DNA from: Minisyncoccota bacterium
GTDB taxonomy: Bacteria; Patescibacteriota; Minisyncoccia; Minisyncoccales; Minisyncoccaceae
Reading direction: 5' to 3'
NCBI GenBank assembly: GCA_028704295.1
Contig: JAQVLF010000025.1
Span: 1-10,592, forward strand
DNA length: 10,592 nt
Of this stretch, positions 1 through 5,892 are shown piece by piece. Position 1 is the stretch's first letter, and each line of letters starts with the position of its first letter. The notes beneath the pieces were generated by a model. That model worked only from the letters and a program-made list of their open reading frames with translations. It ran no database searches and was not told the origin of the DNA. Made by a program: the position numbers and the translations under genes.

Positions 1-125
1 TTGACGTTTATTCATATTATTTAAGTAACATTTGGACAATTTTAATTGGACAAATCTTAATTGGTATTCTATTAGCCTTGATTTCTTCTTACATTGCTGT
101 TACAAGATATCTAAGGAAAGATTAA
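1..125 (+). CDS. ftsX: C-terminal end of an FtsX-like cell-division permease (partial)
   Basis: The window opens inside a gene whose codons begin at position 3 and end with TAA at 123-125. The visible 40 residues contain one strongly hydrophobic helix (about residues 13-34, with the GQILIGILLALISSYIAV core) followed by a short basic tail ending RYLRKD. This hydrophobic stretch plus R-Y-L-R ending is the usual last transmembrane helix of FtsX, the membrane partner of the FtsE ATPase that controls peptidoglycan hydrolases at division. Only the tail is visible, so another permease of the same superfamily (a MacB-like permease) cannot be excluded. A tRNA gene starts six bases after the stop with no terminator between, so the two may share a transcript. 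Confidence 0.62.
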   Translation, partial: DVYSYYLSNIWTILIGQILIGILLALISSYIAVTRYLRKD

Positions 126-131
126 TGCTTT

Positions 132-202
132 TCGGGGGTCGTCTAATGGTAGGACACCAGGTTCTGGCCCTGGTAATTGGGGTTCGAGTCCCTGCTCCCG
201 AG
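132..202 (+). tRNA. tRNA-Gln, anticodon CTG
   Basis: The cloverleaf folds by eye. Acceptor arms are 132-138 and 195-201, with one G-T wobble and discriminator G202. The D arm runs 141-155 and contains the GGT loop motif. Anticodon stem CCAGG/CCTGG (157-161/169-173) encloses a seven-base loop with CTG at 164-166, which reads the Gln codon CAG. The T arm is 178-194 with loop TTCGAGT. A U1-A72 pair with discriminator G73 agrees with known glutamine tRNA identity in bacteria. The 3' CCA is not encoded (the bases after 202 are CAA), so a CCA-adding enzyme is needed. Confidence 0.95.
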
Positions 203-230
203 CAATAGAGCCGGCATGCCAGTTTTTAGT

Positions 231-259
231 TTGACTTTTAGGCTGGTAAAAGTTATATA
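231..259 (+). promoter_or_regulatory. Sigma-70-type promoter of purC
   Basis: A -35 box TTGACT (231-236) is separated by exactly 17 bases from a -10 box TATATA (254-259). Transcription would start near 266, giving a leader of about 34 bases before the purC ATG at 300. This makes purC independent of the tRNA upstream. Confidence 0.7.
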
Positions 260-299
260 AACAATAGCCCTTGTTCATTGAAATAAGGCTGTGACTATT

Positions 300-1199
300 A
301 TGGATGCAATTCTTTATAGGGAAGGAAAAGTGAGAAATGTTTATTATCTCACGGAACAATTCTTGAGAAATCTCTTATTCATGGTCTTTACAGACAGAGT
401 ATCTGCAAACGACCGCGTAGTAGGAGAAATCAAGGATAAAGGCAAAGTACTTTGGATCCTTACAGTGTTCTTTAAGCAACTTTTCTCGGACATCATTGAG
501 AATGACATTGTTTCTCATGATCAAGAAAAAATTACAAGCACAATCGACATTAAGAACATGGATAGATGTTCTGGGAGAATGCTTATTGTTCAAAAAGCGA
601 TCGCTATTCCCATGGAATGCATTGTAAGAGGATATTTTACAGGTTCTTTTGCAAAAGCATATGCAGAAGGAAAGGCATGGACTCAAGGATTTTCTATAAG
701 TCTAAATATTCAAAAGAATGACAAGCTTGTAGAGCCTATCTTCACTCCAAGCACAAAAGGGGAAAAAGACGAATATCTTCCGAAGGTAGAAATGATAGAG
801 TTTTTGCGCTCATGGCTTGATTCTCAAAAAATTGAGCTTAATGCGGGATGGCTTTATAACGAGCTCAAAAAGTATTCTCTTAAGCTTTTTATTGCAGGGA
901 AACAATACACAGACAAGTGCGGCATAACTTTGCTTGATGCAAAGTTTGAGTTCGGGCTTGTAAAAAACTCGGATAATTCCTATAAGATCATTTGGATTGA
1001 TGAAGGCATTACCCCAGACACTGCGCGCCTGCGTTTAAAAGAGACCTTGGAAGGTCTTGATAAAGACGACGTTAGAAAAGACGTTGCGGAAAATGGCTTC
1101 CTCGGTAAGAAAGTAGCAGAAAAAACGAGGCAGAAATATCTCAAAGCCGCAAGAATGCTGGCGCCAGCATTGTTCGCAAAGGTTTTTCCTGATGCGTGA
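300..1199 (+). CDS. purC: SAICAR synthetase (phosphoribosylaminoimidazole-succinocarboxamide synthase)
   Basis: PurC joins CAIR and aspartate with ATP to make SAICAR, a late step of de novo purine synthesis in the cytosol. The 299-residue protein carries the N-terminal GKVRNVYYL nucleotide-binding strand (about 9-17), FTDRVSANDRVV (about 30-41), an exact SAICAR synthetase signature around IPMECIVRG (101-116), EPIFTPSTKGEKDE (145-158), and the second signature LLDAKFEFG (211-219). The usual DEVLTPDSSR segment reads DEGITPDTAR (about 234-243). The length fits the ~300-residue long PurC class rather than the ~240-residue class. ATG 300 is preferred over GTG 291 because the only SD-like bases, AAGG at 285-288, lie 2 bases from GTG but 11 from the ATG. 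The gene has its own promoter and terminator. No other purine gene is visible, and some stretches look richer in G+C than the neighbouring genes. Confidence 0.93.
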   Translation: MDAILYREGKVRNVYYLTEQFLRNLLFMVFTDRVSANDRVVGEIKDKGKVLWILTVFFKQLFSDIIENDIVSHDQEKITSTIDIKNMDRCSGRMLIVQKAIAIPMECIVRGYFTGSFAKAYAEGKAWTQGFSISLNIQKNDKLVEPIFTPSTKGEKDEYLPKVEMIEFLRSWLDSQKIELNAGWLYNELKKYSLKLFIAGKQYTDKCGITLLDAKFEFGLVKNSDNSYKIIWIDEGITPDTARLRLKETLEGLDKDDVRKDVAENGFLGKKVAEKTRQKYLKAARMLAPALFAKVFPDA

Positions 1200-1205
1200 A
1201 TATAT

Positions 1206-1228
1206 GAGGACGAAATATCCTCTTTTTT
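1206..1228 (+). terminator. Rho-independent terminator of purC
   Basis: Stem GAGGA (1206-1210) pairs with TCCTC (1218-1222) around a 7-base loop and is followed by six T (1223-1228). It lies 7 bases after the purC stop. Outer bases TATATGA (1201-1207) and TCATATA (1228-1234) could extend or compete with the stem. Confidence 0.75.
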
Positions 1229-1240
1229 CATATAAGTATA

Positions 1241-1269
1241 TTGATTTTTTATAGAATGATGAGTACAAT
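1241..1269 (+). promoter_or_regulatory. Promoter of the Kazal-Grx-ftsK operon
   Basis: A -35 box TTGATT (1241-1246), a 17-base spacer and a -10 box TACAAT (1264-1269) lie just past the purC terminator. The predicted start near 1276 leaves about 23 bases of A-rich leader before ATG 1299, with no Shine-Dalgarno motif. The following four genes are nearly contiguous and could all be read from here. Confidence 0.6.
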
Positions 1270-1298
1270 TAAAATAATAAAAATAAATTAAAGTTTTT

Positions 1299-1826
1299 AT
1301 GGACAAAAAAATAATTTTCTTTATAATCTTAATTATTTTAATCGGAGGCGTAATTATTTTGATGAATAATTCATCTTCAAAAAAAGAAGGATCTCAAATT
1401 AATGAGCCTATTATGTGCACTATGGAATATAGTCCTGTATGTGGAGTTGATGGAAACACTTATTCAAATGCATGCATGGCACAAAATATTGAAATAGCTC
1501 ATGAGGGAGAGTGCGGAAATACACAATTAGCTAATCCTGCTTCTACATATTGCATAGAGAACGGAGGAGAATTAAAGATGAAAGAAGGCCCATTGGGACA
1601 ATACGGAGTGTGTGTTTTTGAAGACAATAAAGAGTGTGAAGAATGGGCAATGTTTAATAATGAATGTGAGGTAGGAGGGGTTAATATTACGGGGTATGAT
1701 ACAGAAGAGCAAGTTTATTGTACTATTAGCGGCGGACAAGTTGATATGCTTAATCATGCTTGCGTTCTATCAAGTGGAGAAGCTTGCGATTTAATAGATT
1801 ACTATAATAACGATTGCACAATATGA
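1299..1826 (+). CDS. Membrane-anchored Kazal-type inhibitor with two DUF333-like modules
   Basis: The 175-residue protein has a short basic N-terminus and one hydrophobic helix (about 5-22) without a lipobox, so it is probably tethered outside the membrane. Residues 40-72 form a Kazal-like domain with C40, C48, C59 and C72 and the hallmark YSPVCGVDGNTYSNAC. Aligned from memory to ovomucoid third domain it keeps the CII-CIV and CIII-CVI pairs, lacks CI-CV, and has Met42 at the P1 site. Residues 79-123 match DUF333 (NPAS..C..NGG...GVC...CEEWAMF..EC; Cys 85, 105, 113, 123). Residues 138-173 repeat it in degenerate form (Cys 141, 155, 163, 173), with the same C-x7-C-x9-C ending. All 12 cysteines fall in these modules, which suggests disulfides. 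DUF333 has been labelled 'putative hemolysin' without clear function. Protease inhibition is inference. The stop overlaps the next start (ATGA), so translation is probably coupled. Confidence 0.87.
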   Translation: MDKKIIFFIILIILIGGVIILMNNSSSKKEGSQINEPIMCTMEYSPVCGVDGNTYSNACMAQNIEIAHEGECGNTQLANPASTYCIENGGELKMKEGPLGQYGVCVFEDNKECEEWAMFNNECEVGGVNITGYDTEEQVYCTISGGQVDMLNHACVLSSGEACDLIDYYNNDCTI

Positions 1827-2278
1827 AGAAAAGGTATATAGCTTTAACTTTAAGTCTTATTAGTTTAGCTATTTTTGTTTATGAGAAAATAAATGCAGAG
1901 GGCAATGAAAATTTAAATAGGAATGTCCAAATTATAGATAATAGAGAAGTTGTAGAAAATAATAGCAAAGAAGAAAGCATTGATAAAGATATTGTTGTCT
2001 TTGGAAATGATTATGGAGAAATGTGTTTAGATCTAAAAACTTTTTTAGACGAAGAAGGGTATGAATATACAAGTCATTTGCCTTCTTCTCCTGACTTTTA
2101 TAATAAAATTGAGGAGTATAAGAAAATGTATGGAAAAAGCCAGGGTTTATCATCTAATTTTAAATATTACCCAATTGTTTTTGTAGGAGATCAAGCTTTT
2201 TCTGGATTTGACAATATTACTAAAGAAGAAATTAAAGAAGCAATTTTAAATTGCGAAAAAGATTCAATTGATATATAA
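1823..2278 (+). CDS. Membrane-anchored glutaredoxin/thioredoxin-fold protein with a degenerate active site
   Basis: ATG 1823 overlaps the preceding TGA by the four-base ATGA, which favours this start over the in-frame TTG at 1814. The 151-residue product has an N-terminal hydrophobic helix (about 4-20), a polar linker (about 25-54) and a glutaredoxin-like domain from about 55 to 143. The domain shows the first strand DIVVFGND, the helix LKTFLDEEGYEY, a KMYGKSQGLS segment typical of human-type glutaredoxin relatives, and the cis-proline region YYPIVFVGDQAFSGFD (P117). At the CxxC site the sequence is G65-E-M-C68, so the N-terminal nucleophilic cysteine is replaced by glycine. The only other cysteine is C144. 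Oxidoreductase activity is therefore doubtful; binding, chaperoning or a C68-based role remain possible. It lies between a disulfide-rich exported protein and ftsK. Confidence 0.72.
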   Translation: MKKRYIALTLSLISLAIFVYEKINAEGNENLNRNVQIIDNREVVENNSKEESIDKDIVVFGNDYGEMCLDLKTFLDEEGYEYTSHLPSSPDFYNKIEEYKKMYGKSQGLSSNFKYYPIVFVGDQAFSGFDNITKEEIKEAILNCEKDSIDI

Positions 2279-2285
2279 TTATTTT

Positions 2286-4472
2286 ATGGGAAGACGCAAA
2301 AAAAGAGGAAGGCCACCTTTGAAGAAAAACCTTGTAAAAAAAGAAACTCAAAAAAAAGAAACAATTAAAGAGCCTAGCTTTATTCAAATCTATAAAAACT
2401 ATATCGCAGCAGGCTTTTGTCTAATATTTGCCCTAATATTTGTTTTTGCCTTTGCAAAAGCAGCAGGCACAATCGGAAATAATGTAGAAGCTTTTTTCTA
2501 TTTCCTTTTGGGAAATGCGGTGTACATAATGCCGGTTGTTTTTTTAATGGCAGCGTCATTACTTTTATGGAAAGATAATCCATATGGGGGAAAAGAAAGA
2601 TATATAGGCTTTCTTTTATTCGCGTTTCTTTTAGAAGCTTCCGCGATATTTGGAGCAGCTGAATTAAGAATGTCAAATTTAAATAGTTTTGACTGGGGGT
2701 TTTCTGGCATGGGTGGCTGGATTGGATACGCAGTTTCCTTCCTTTTTATGAAAGGGTTTGGTTTTTGGGTAACCTATTCAGTTTTAAATGTTTTAACAGG
2801 GTTAACTTTAATTATTCTTTTAGAACCATTAATGAGTAAAATAAGAGAAGGAAAGGAGGAAGATTATTATGAGGATGAAGAGGAGGAAATAAAAGAAAAG
2901 CCTAAAAAAGAAGAAAAAGTAAAAATAAAGCTGCCTTTGATTCCTGTTTTAAAGAAAACGGAAGAGAAAGTAGAAGTAAGGCAAGAAGAGATTAAATTCA
3001 AGCCAAGAAAAACTTATGCTCCATATGAGGCGCCGCCACTCACTATTTTATCAAACAAAACAGCAAAACCTGAAAGTGGAGATATTAAATTTAACTCAAA
3101 TACAATTAAAAGAACATTGCATAACTTTGGAATCGCAGTTGAAATGGATGAAGTTAATGTTGGGCCAACCGTATCTCAATATACTTTAAAGCCAGCAGAA
3201 GGCGTTAAACTGTCTAAAATTACTAATTTATCCAATAATTTAGCGCTTGATTTAGCAACTCCTTCAATCAGAATTGAGGCTCCTATACCAGGAAGGTCGC
3301 TTGTTGGCATTGAGATTCCTAATAAAAAAAGAGTTCCTGTTGGTTTAAGAGAAATGCTTGCTGATAAGCAATTTAAAGAATCAGATTCCCCGCTTCTATT
3401 TGCTTTAGGAAAAGATGTAAGAGGAGATATTGTCTATACTGATTTAGCTGAAATGCCACACTTGCTTGTTGCAGGGACAACAGGTTCTGGAAAATCAATT
3501 TGTTTAAATTGCATTATTTTAAGCTTGATTTATCGAAATGGGCCTGATGATATGAAATTTGTAATGGTTGACCCTAAAAAAGTAGAGTTTCCAGTATATA
3601 ATCCAGTTAACCACTTAATGTGTCCAGTGATTTCTACTCCCGATGAAACAATTATTGCTTTAAAATGGCTTGTAGGTGAAATGGAAAGAAGGTTTAATAT
3701 TTTAAGAGATGCTGGAAACAGGGATATTTCAACATATAATAAATCATGGAAAGGCGGCATGGAGAAAATGCCATACATTGTTGTTATTATTGATGAATTA
3801 GCAGATCTTATGATGGCAAGAGGAAAAGAAATAGAGTCATATATTGTAAGATTGGCTCAAAAAGCAAGAGCTGTTGGAATTCATTTGATTCTAGCCACAC
3901 AAAGGCCTTCAGTTGAAGTAATTACAGGTTTAATCAAAGCCAATATTTCAAGTAGAATTGGCCTTAAGGTTGCTTCACAGATTGATTCAAGAACGATGCT
4001 TGATTCTAGTGGAGCAGAAAAACTTTTAGGAAAAGGAGATTTATTATTCCTATCAAAAGAATCTTCTAATTTAAGGCGTATCCAGGGTCCGTTTGTTTCA
4101 GAAAATGAAATTAAAGATGTTGTGGGATGGATCGATGCAAAGAAAATTAAAGAAGAAGCAGAAAATCCTGAAGGATATTTAGAGCTTGAAAGGGAAGGAG
4201 ACGAAAATTCTCTAAAAGCAGTTTTAGAAGAAGCCAATTCATCTCCAGAAGCTCAGATGGATCAATTTTTGTCGAACGAAGATCCTCTTTACAATCAAGC
4301 AAAGCAGATTGTGATTCAAACAAAAAAAGCATCTACTTCATTTCTTCAAAGAAAATTGGGAGTAGGCTATGCAAGAGCCGCTAGATTAATTGATGCATTA
4401 GAAGAGAGAGGAATTGTTGGACCGCAGGAGGGTTCAAGACAAAGAGAAGTTTATATTAAAGATGAAGAATAA
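2286..4472 (+). CDS. ftsK: DNA translocase FtsK/SpoIIIE
   Basis: This is the septum-located ATP-driven DNA pump that clears and resolves chromosomes at division. The 728-residue protein begins with a basic stretch (1-30), then about four membrane helices (roughly 38-60, 75-95, 106-125, 146-182), and a highly charged Glu/Lys linker (about 187-240). The motor follows: Walker A GTTGSGKS (397-404), Walker B VVIIDELADL (about 499-508), and the LATQRPSVEVITGLIKANI motif (about 536-554). A C-terminal winged-helix gamma domain (about 665-727) contains STSFLQRKLGVGYARAARLID. The length is normal for short-linker FtsK proteins. ATG 2286 is chosen over the in-frame TTG 2268 because it is the first ATG and follows the upstream stop by 7 bases; no Shine-Dalgarno is visible. 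The gamma domain suggests that oriented KOPS-like sites guide it. Confidence 0.96.
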   Translation: MGRRKKRGRPPLKKNLVKKETQKKETIKEPSFIQIYKNYIAAGFCLIFALIFVFAFAKAAGTIGNNVEAFFYFLLGNAVYIMPVVFLMAASLLLWKDNPYGGKERYIGFLLFAFLLEASAIFGAAELRMSNLNSFDWGFSGMGGWIGYAVSFLFMKGFGFWVTYSVLNVLTGLTLIILLEPLMSKIREGKEEDYYEDEEEEIKEKPKKEEKVKIKLPLIPVLKKTEEKVEVRQEEIKFKPRKTYAPYEAPPLTILSNKTAKPESGDIKFNSNTIKRTLHNFGIAVEMDEVNVGPTVSQYTLKPAEGVKLSKITNLSNNLALDLATPSIRIEAPIPGRSLVGIEIPNKKRVPVGLREMLADKQFKESDSPLLFALGKDVRGDIVYTDLAEMPHLLVAGTTGSGKSICLNCIILSLIYRNGPDDMKFVMVDPKKVEFPVYNPVNHLMCPVISTPDETIIALKWLVGEMERRFNILRDAGNRDISTYNKSWKGGMEKMPYIVVIIDELADLMMARGKEIESYIVRLAQKARAVGIHLILATQRPSVEVITGLIKANISSRIGLKVASQIDSRTMLDSSGAEKLLGKGDLLFLSKESSNLRRIQGPFVSENEIKDVVGWIDAKKIKEEAENPEGYLELEREGDENSLKAVLEEANSSPEAQMDQFLSNEDPLYNQAKQIVIQTKKASTSFLQRKLGVGYARAARLIDALEERGIVGPQEGSRQREVYIKDEE

Positions 4473-4473
4473 T

Positions 4474-5181
4474 ATGCTATTTTCAAAAGATAAAAAACAT
4501 GTTGAGAGGGAGCTTGACTCATTAAAGCAAAATGCCATCGAACGCTTTAAGTTTGGTATTAGGAGGATAAATAATGGAGAGGATCCAAGGCGGGTGGGAG
4601 AACTTGAGCTTGCAATAAAAGAGCTTAAAAACTATCAAGAGAATTTACAAATATCAAATGAGGAAATGCTCGAAATATTAAAGGCAAATAAAATATCTTT
4701 AGAGGATAGAGAGGTTAAGTCAGCTATTGAAAAAAGCTTTATAACAGAGTTTTCAAAAGCATTGGATATATGCAAATGGTACAAAGAAATAATGGGAGCA
4801 ATGATAGGAGATAGAGTTTTAGATGAGCTAAAAGATAATTTTATAAGAGATTTGAAGTGGACTTCCAATTACAAAGAAATGATAGAAATGGGGGAACTTT
4901 CAGATGAATTTATCTTGTCTCCTGAAGTTAGGGAAGCTGCAAAAGAGAGATTTTTAGAATTAGTCAAGGAAGGAGATATGGAAGAAATTCGCGATTTTAT
5001 TCAAATATTTAAGTTAGAAGATTTAGATTTTGCTAAAGAGGCAGCAGAGAATAGATTTGTTGATTTGGTAAGGGCATATAGGCTTGATGAAGCCGAAGAT
5101 ATTAAAGGCTTATTTGACATACAAAATGTTAAAGATCTATTGCCTGAACTTACGAAAATTTTTGAAGGAGAAGAATCTTAA
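4474..5181 (+). CDS. Alpha-solenoid repeat protein of unknown function, downstream of ftsK
   Basis: I do not recognise a named family. The 235-residue product is almost wholly helical and charged, with no signal peptide or membrane segment, so it is probably cytoplasmic. After an N-terminal coiled-coil-like part (about 5-70) there are four diverged units of 34-37 residues. A conserved phenylalanine at 89, 123, 160 and 195 anchors them in a pattern like E-V-x-x-A-x-x-x-x-F-[ILV]. Units 3 (EVREAAKERFLELV) and 4 (AKEAAENRFVDLV) are the most alike. This resembles TPR-like helical-pair repeats and degenerate repeats I recall from Patescibacterial proteins, so a binding or scaffold role is likely. 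ATG 4474 starts one base after the ftsK stop. ATG 4462, overlapping ftsK by 11 bases, would add four residues. A role with FtsK is suggested only by position. Confidence 0.75.
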   Translation: MLFSKDKKHVERELDSLKQNAIERFKFGIRRINNGEDPRRVGELELAIKELKNYQENLQISNEEMLEILKANKISLEDREVKSAIEKSFITEFSKALDICKWYKEIMGAMIGDRVLDELKDNFIRDLKWTSNYKEMIEMGELSDEFILSPEVREAAKERFLELVKEGDMEEIRDFIQIFKLEDLDFAKEAAENRFVDLVRAYRLDEAEDIKGLFDIQNVKDLLPELTKIFEGEES

Positions 5182-5190
5182 TTGTATAAA
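5162..5190 (+). promoter_or_regulatory. Candidate promoter for the 93-residue ORF at 5240
   Basis: TTGAAG (5162-5167), a 17-base spacer and TATAAA (5185-5190) overlap the end of the preceding coding region. The predicted start near 5197 gives a leader of about 43 bases. A second -10-like GATAAT at 5214-5219 has no good -35 box. No terminator separates the two genes, so readthrough from ftsK is also possible. Confidence 0.42.
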
Positions 5191-5239
5191 AATATTTTTT
5201 ATGGTAGAGTAGGGATAATAAGAAATAAAAATAAATATT

Positions 5240-5521
5240 ATGAATATATTTGAACAGCCAAAAACACCTGAACAATCAACAAATGAGCAAGCTTCGCAAG
5301 AAAAGATAGATAAAATAGCTGACGAAGCCAGCATTATTTTTAGAAATTTGAACGCAGGGCAGAAAGTTGATTTTATAAGGCGCGTTACGGGAAAAAATGA
5401 GGATGAAAAGCTAATTATTGAAATTCCTCAAGAAGAAAAAGAAATAGGAGGGGGCGTAAGCATGGGAGAAGAAGTAACATCTGCGTATAGGGATCATTTA
5501 GAGCAGAGGAATGAAAGGTAA
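5240..5521 (+). CDS. Small acidic hypothetical protein (93 aa)
   Basis: I recognise no family. The product is hydrophilic, rich in Glu, Lys and Gln, and has no signal peptide, membrane helix or cysteine. Residues 1-22 (with PKTPEQSTNEQ) look disordered. About 22-50 could form a helix (KIDKIADEASIIFRNLNAGQKVDFIRRV), and a Gly-rich GGGV at about 70-73 precedes a second short helix. ATG 5240 is the first start after the stop at 5181, in an A/T-rich leader without a Shine-Dalgarno motif. A terminator-like hairpin begins 11 bases after its stop. The codon use resembles the surrounding genes, and the long unbroken frame makes it a likely real gene. Confidence 0.6.
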   Translation: MNIFEQPKTPEQSTNEQASQEKIDKIADEASIIFRNLNAGQKVDFIRRVTGKNEDEKLIIEIPQEEKEIGGGVSMGEEVTSAYRDHLEQRNER

Positions 5522-5532
5522 AAATTGCAAAA

Positions 5533-5554
5533 GGAGGGCTTGACAAAGCCTTTT
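5533..5554 (+). terminator. Terminator-like hairpin after the 93-aa gene
   Basis: GGCTT (5537-5541) pairs perfectly with AAGCC (5546-5550) around loop GACA. G-T and A-T pairs from 5533-5536 with 5551-5554 extend the stem, preceded by A4 and followed by a TTTTCTTTATT tract. The loop side also contains TTGACA (5540-5545), a perfect -35 box, so the same bases may serve two roles. Confidence 0.5.
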
Positions 5555-5568
5555 CTTTATTCTAAATT
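5540..5568 (+). promoter_or_regulatory. Possible promoter of the 73-aa ORF
   Basis: A consensus -35 box TTGACA (5540-5545) lies 17 bases from TAAATT (5563-5568), which matches the -10 consensus at four of six bases. A start near 5575 would give a leader of about 16 bases holding the GAGGG ribosome binding site at 5580-5584. It overlaps the hairpin just described. Confidence 0.35.
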
Positions 5569-5579
5569 TTGTATAGTTC

Positions 5580-5584
5580 GAGGG
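5580..5584 (+). promoter_or_regulatory. Ribosome binding site deciding the start at 5591
   Basis: GAGGG lies six bases before ATG 5591. It supports this start over the upstream in-frame TTG codons at 5525 and 5540, whose region overlaps a terminator-like hairpin. The GGAGGG at 5533-5538 is only one base from TTG 5540, too close to serve it. Confidence 0.5.
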
Positions 5585-5590
5585 CTTGCT

Positions 5591-5812
5591 ATGAAGGTTG
5601 CAAGAGCCATAAAAGATGCGAAAATTTTTTTGAATGAGCATCCAATTTTTGGAGAAGAAGAAAGATTGAGAGCTGAGGCAGGAAAAGAAAAAATGGAGGA
5701 GATGTATAACTACTTATTGGCATCAAAACGCCTAGCAGAGGCTGAGCAAGTCAGGCAGGTGATTAGTGAATTAAACACAGCGTTATTTTACTATCATATT
5801 GCCTATGCATAG
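5591..5812 (+). CDS. Small helical hypothetical protein (73 aa)
   Basis: No family is recognised. The 73-residue product appears entirely helical. It starts amphipathic and basic (MKVARAIKDAKIFL), has a charged middle (about 20-55, with EEERLRAEAGKEKMEEMY and ASKRLAEAEQVRQV), and ends with an aromatic tail (LFYYHIAYA). It has no cysteine, signal peptide or membrane helix, and the pattern of two antiparallel helices would suit a small protein-binding or dimerising fold. The start at ATG 5591 is chosen because of the GAGGG six bases upstream. The frame continues upstream to 5525 through non-ATG codons, but that part overlaps a terminator-like hairpin. A weak terminator follows at 5816-5835, so it may be a single-gene unit. 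Confidence 0.55.
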   Translation: MKVARAIKDAKIFLNEHPIFGEEERLRAEAGKEKMEEMYNYLLASKRLAEAEQVRQVISELNTALFYYHIAYA

Positions 5813-5815
5813 AAT

Positions 5816-5835
5816 GGAGAAAACTCTGTTTTTTT
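5816..5835 (+). terminator. Weak terminator after the 73-aa gene
   Basis: GGAG (5816-5819) pairs with CTCT (5824-5827), one pair being G-T, around an AAAA loop. Seven T follow (5829-5835). The T tract is good but the stem is short, so termination may be partial. Confidence 0.4.
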
Positions 5836-5836
5836 G

Positions 5837-5864
5837 TTGATAAAATTACAAAATGTGCTATAAA
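5837..5864 (+). promoter_or_regulatory. Extended -10 promoter of the 70-aa gene
   Basis: TTGATA (5837-5842) lies 16 bases from TATAAA (5859-5864), which is preceded by TGC (5856-5858), an extended -10 element. Transcription would begin near 5871 and leave a leader of about 100 bases before ATG 5972, unusually long for this window. Confidence 0.65.
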
Positions 5865-5892
5865 TATAGTTGTTCGTTTAAAATTAAATAAG

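Noticed and set aside
211..225. GGCATGCC palindrome followed by TTTTT after the tRNA, as a terminator
   Set aside because: The palindrome leaves only a 3-bp stem with a 2-base loop, too small to form a terminator hairpin.
111..359. Minus-strand frame across the tRNA
   Set aside because: It runs antisense to a clear tRNA and the purC promoter and shows no domain-like features.
1197..1826. Reading TGA as glycine (code 25)
   Set aside because: TGA ends purC just before a terminator and ends the Kazal gene within an ATGA overlap, so both behave as true stops.
5182..5200. A/T palindrome AAAAATATTTTT as a terminator
   Set aside because: It has no loop and no G-C pairs, so it would not form a stable hairpin.
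5525..5590. Extending the 73-aa gene to TTG 5525 or 5540
   Set aside because: No ribosome binding site at usable spacing, the region overlaps a terminator-like hairpin and a -35 box, and ATG 5591 has GAGGG six bases upstream.
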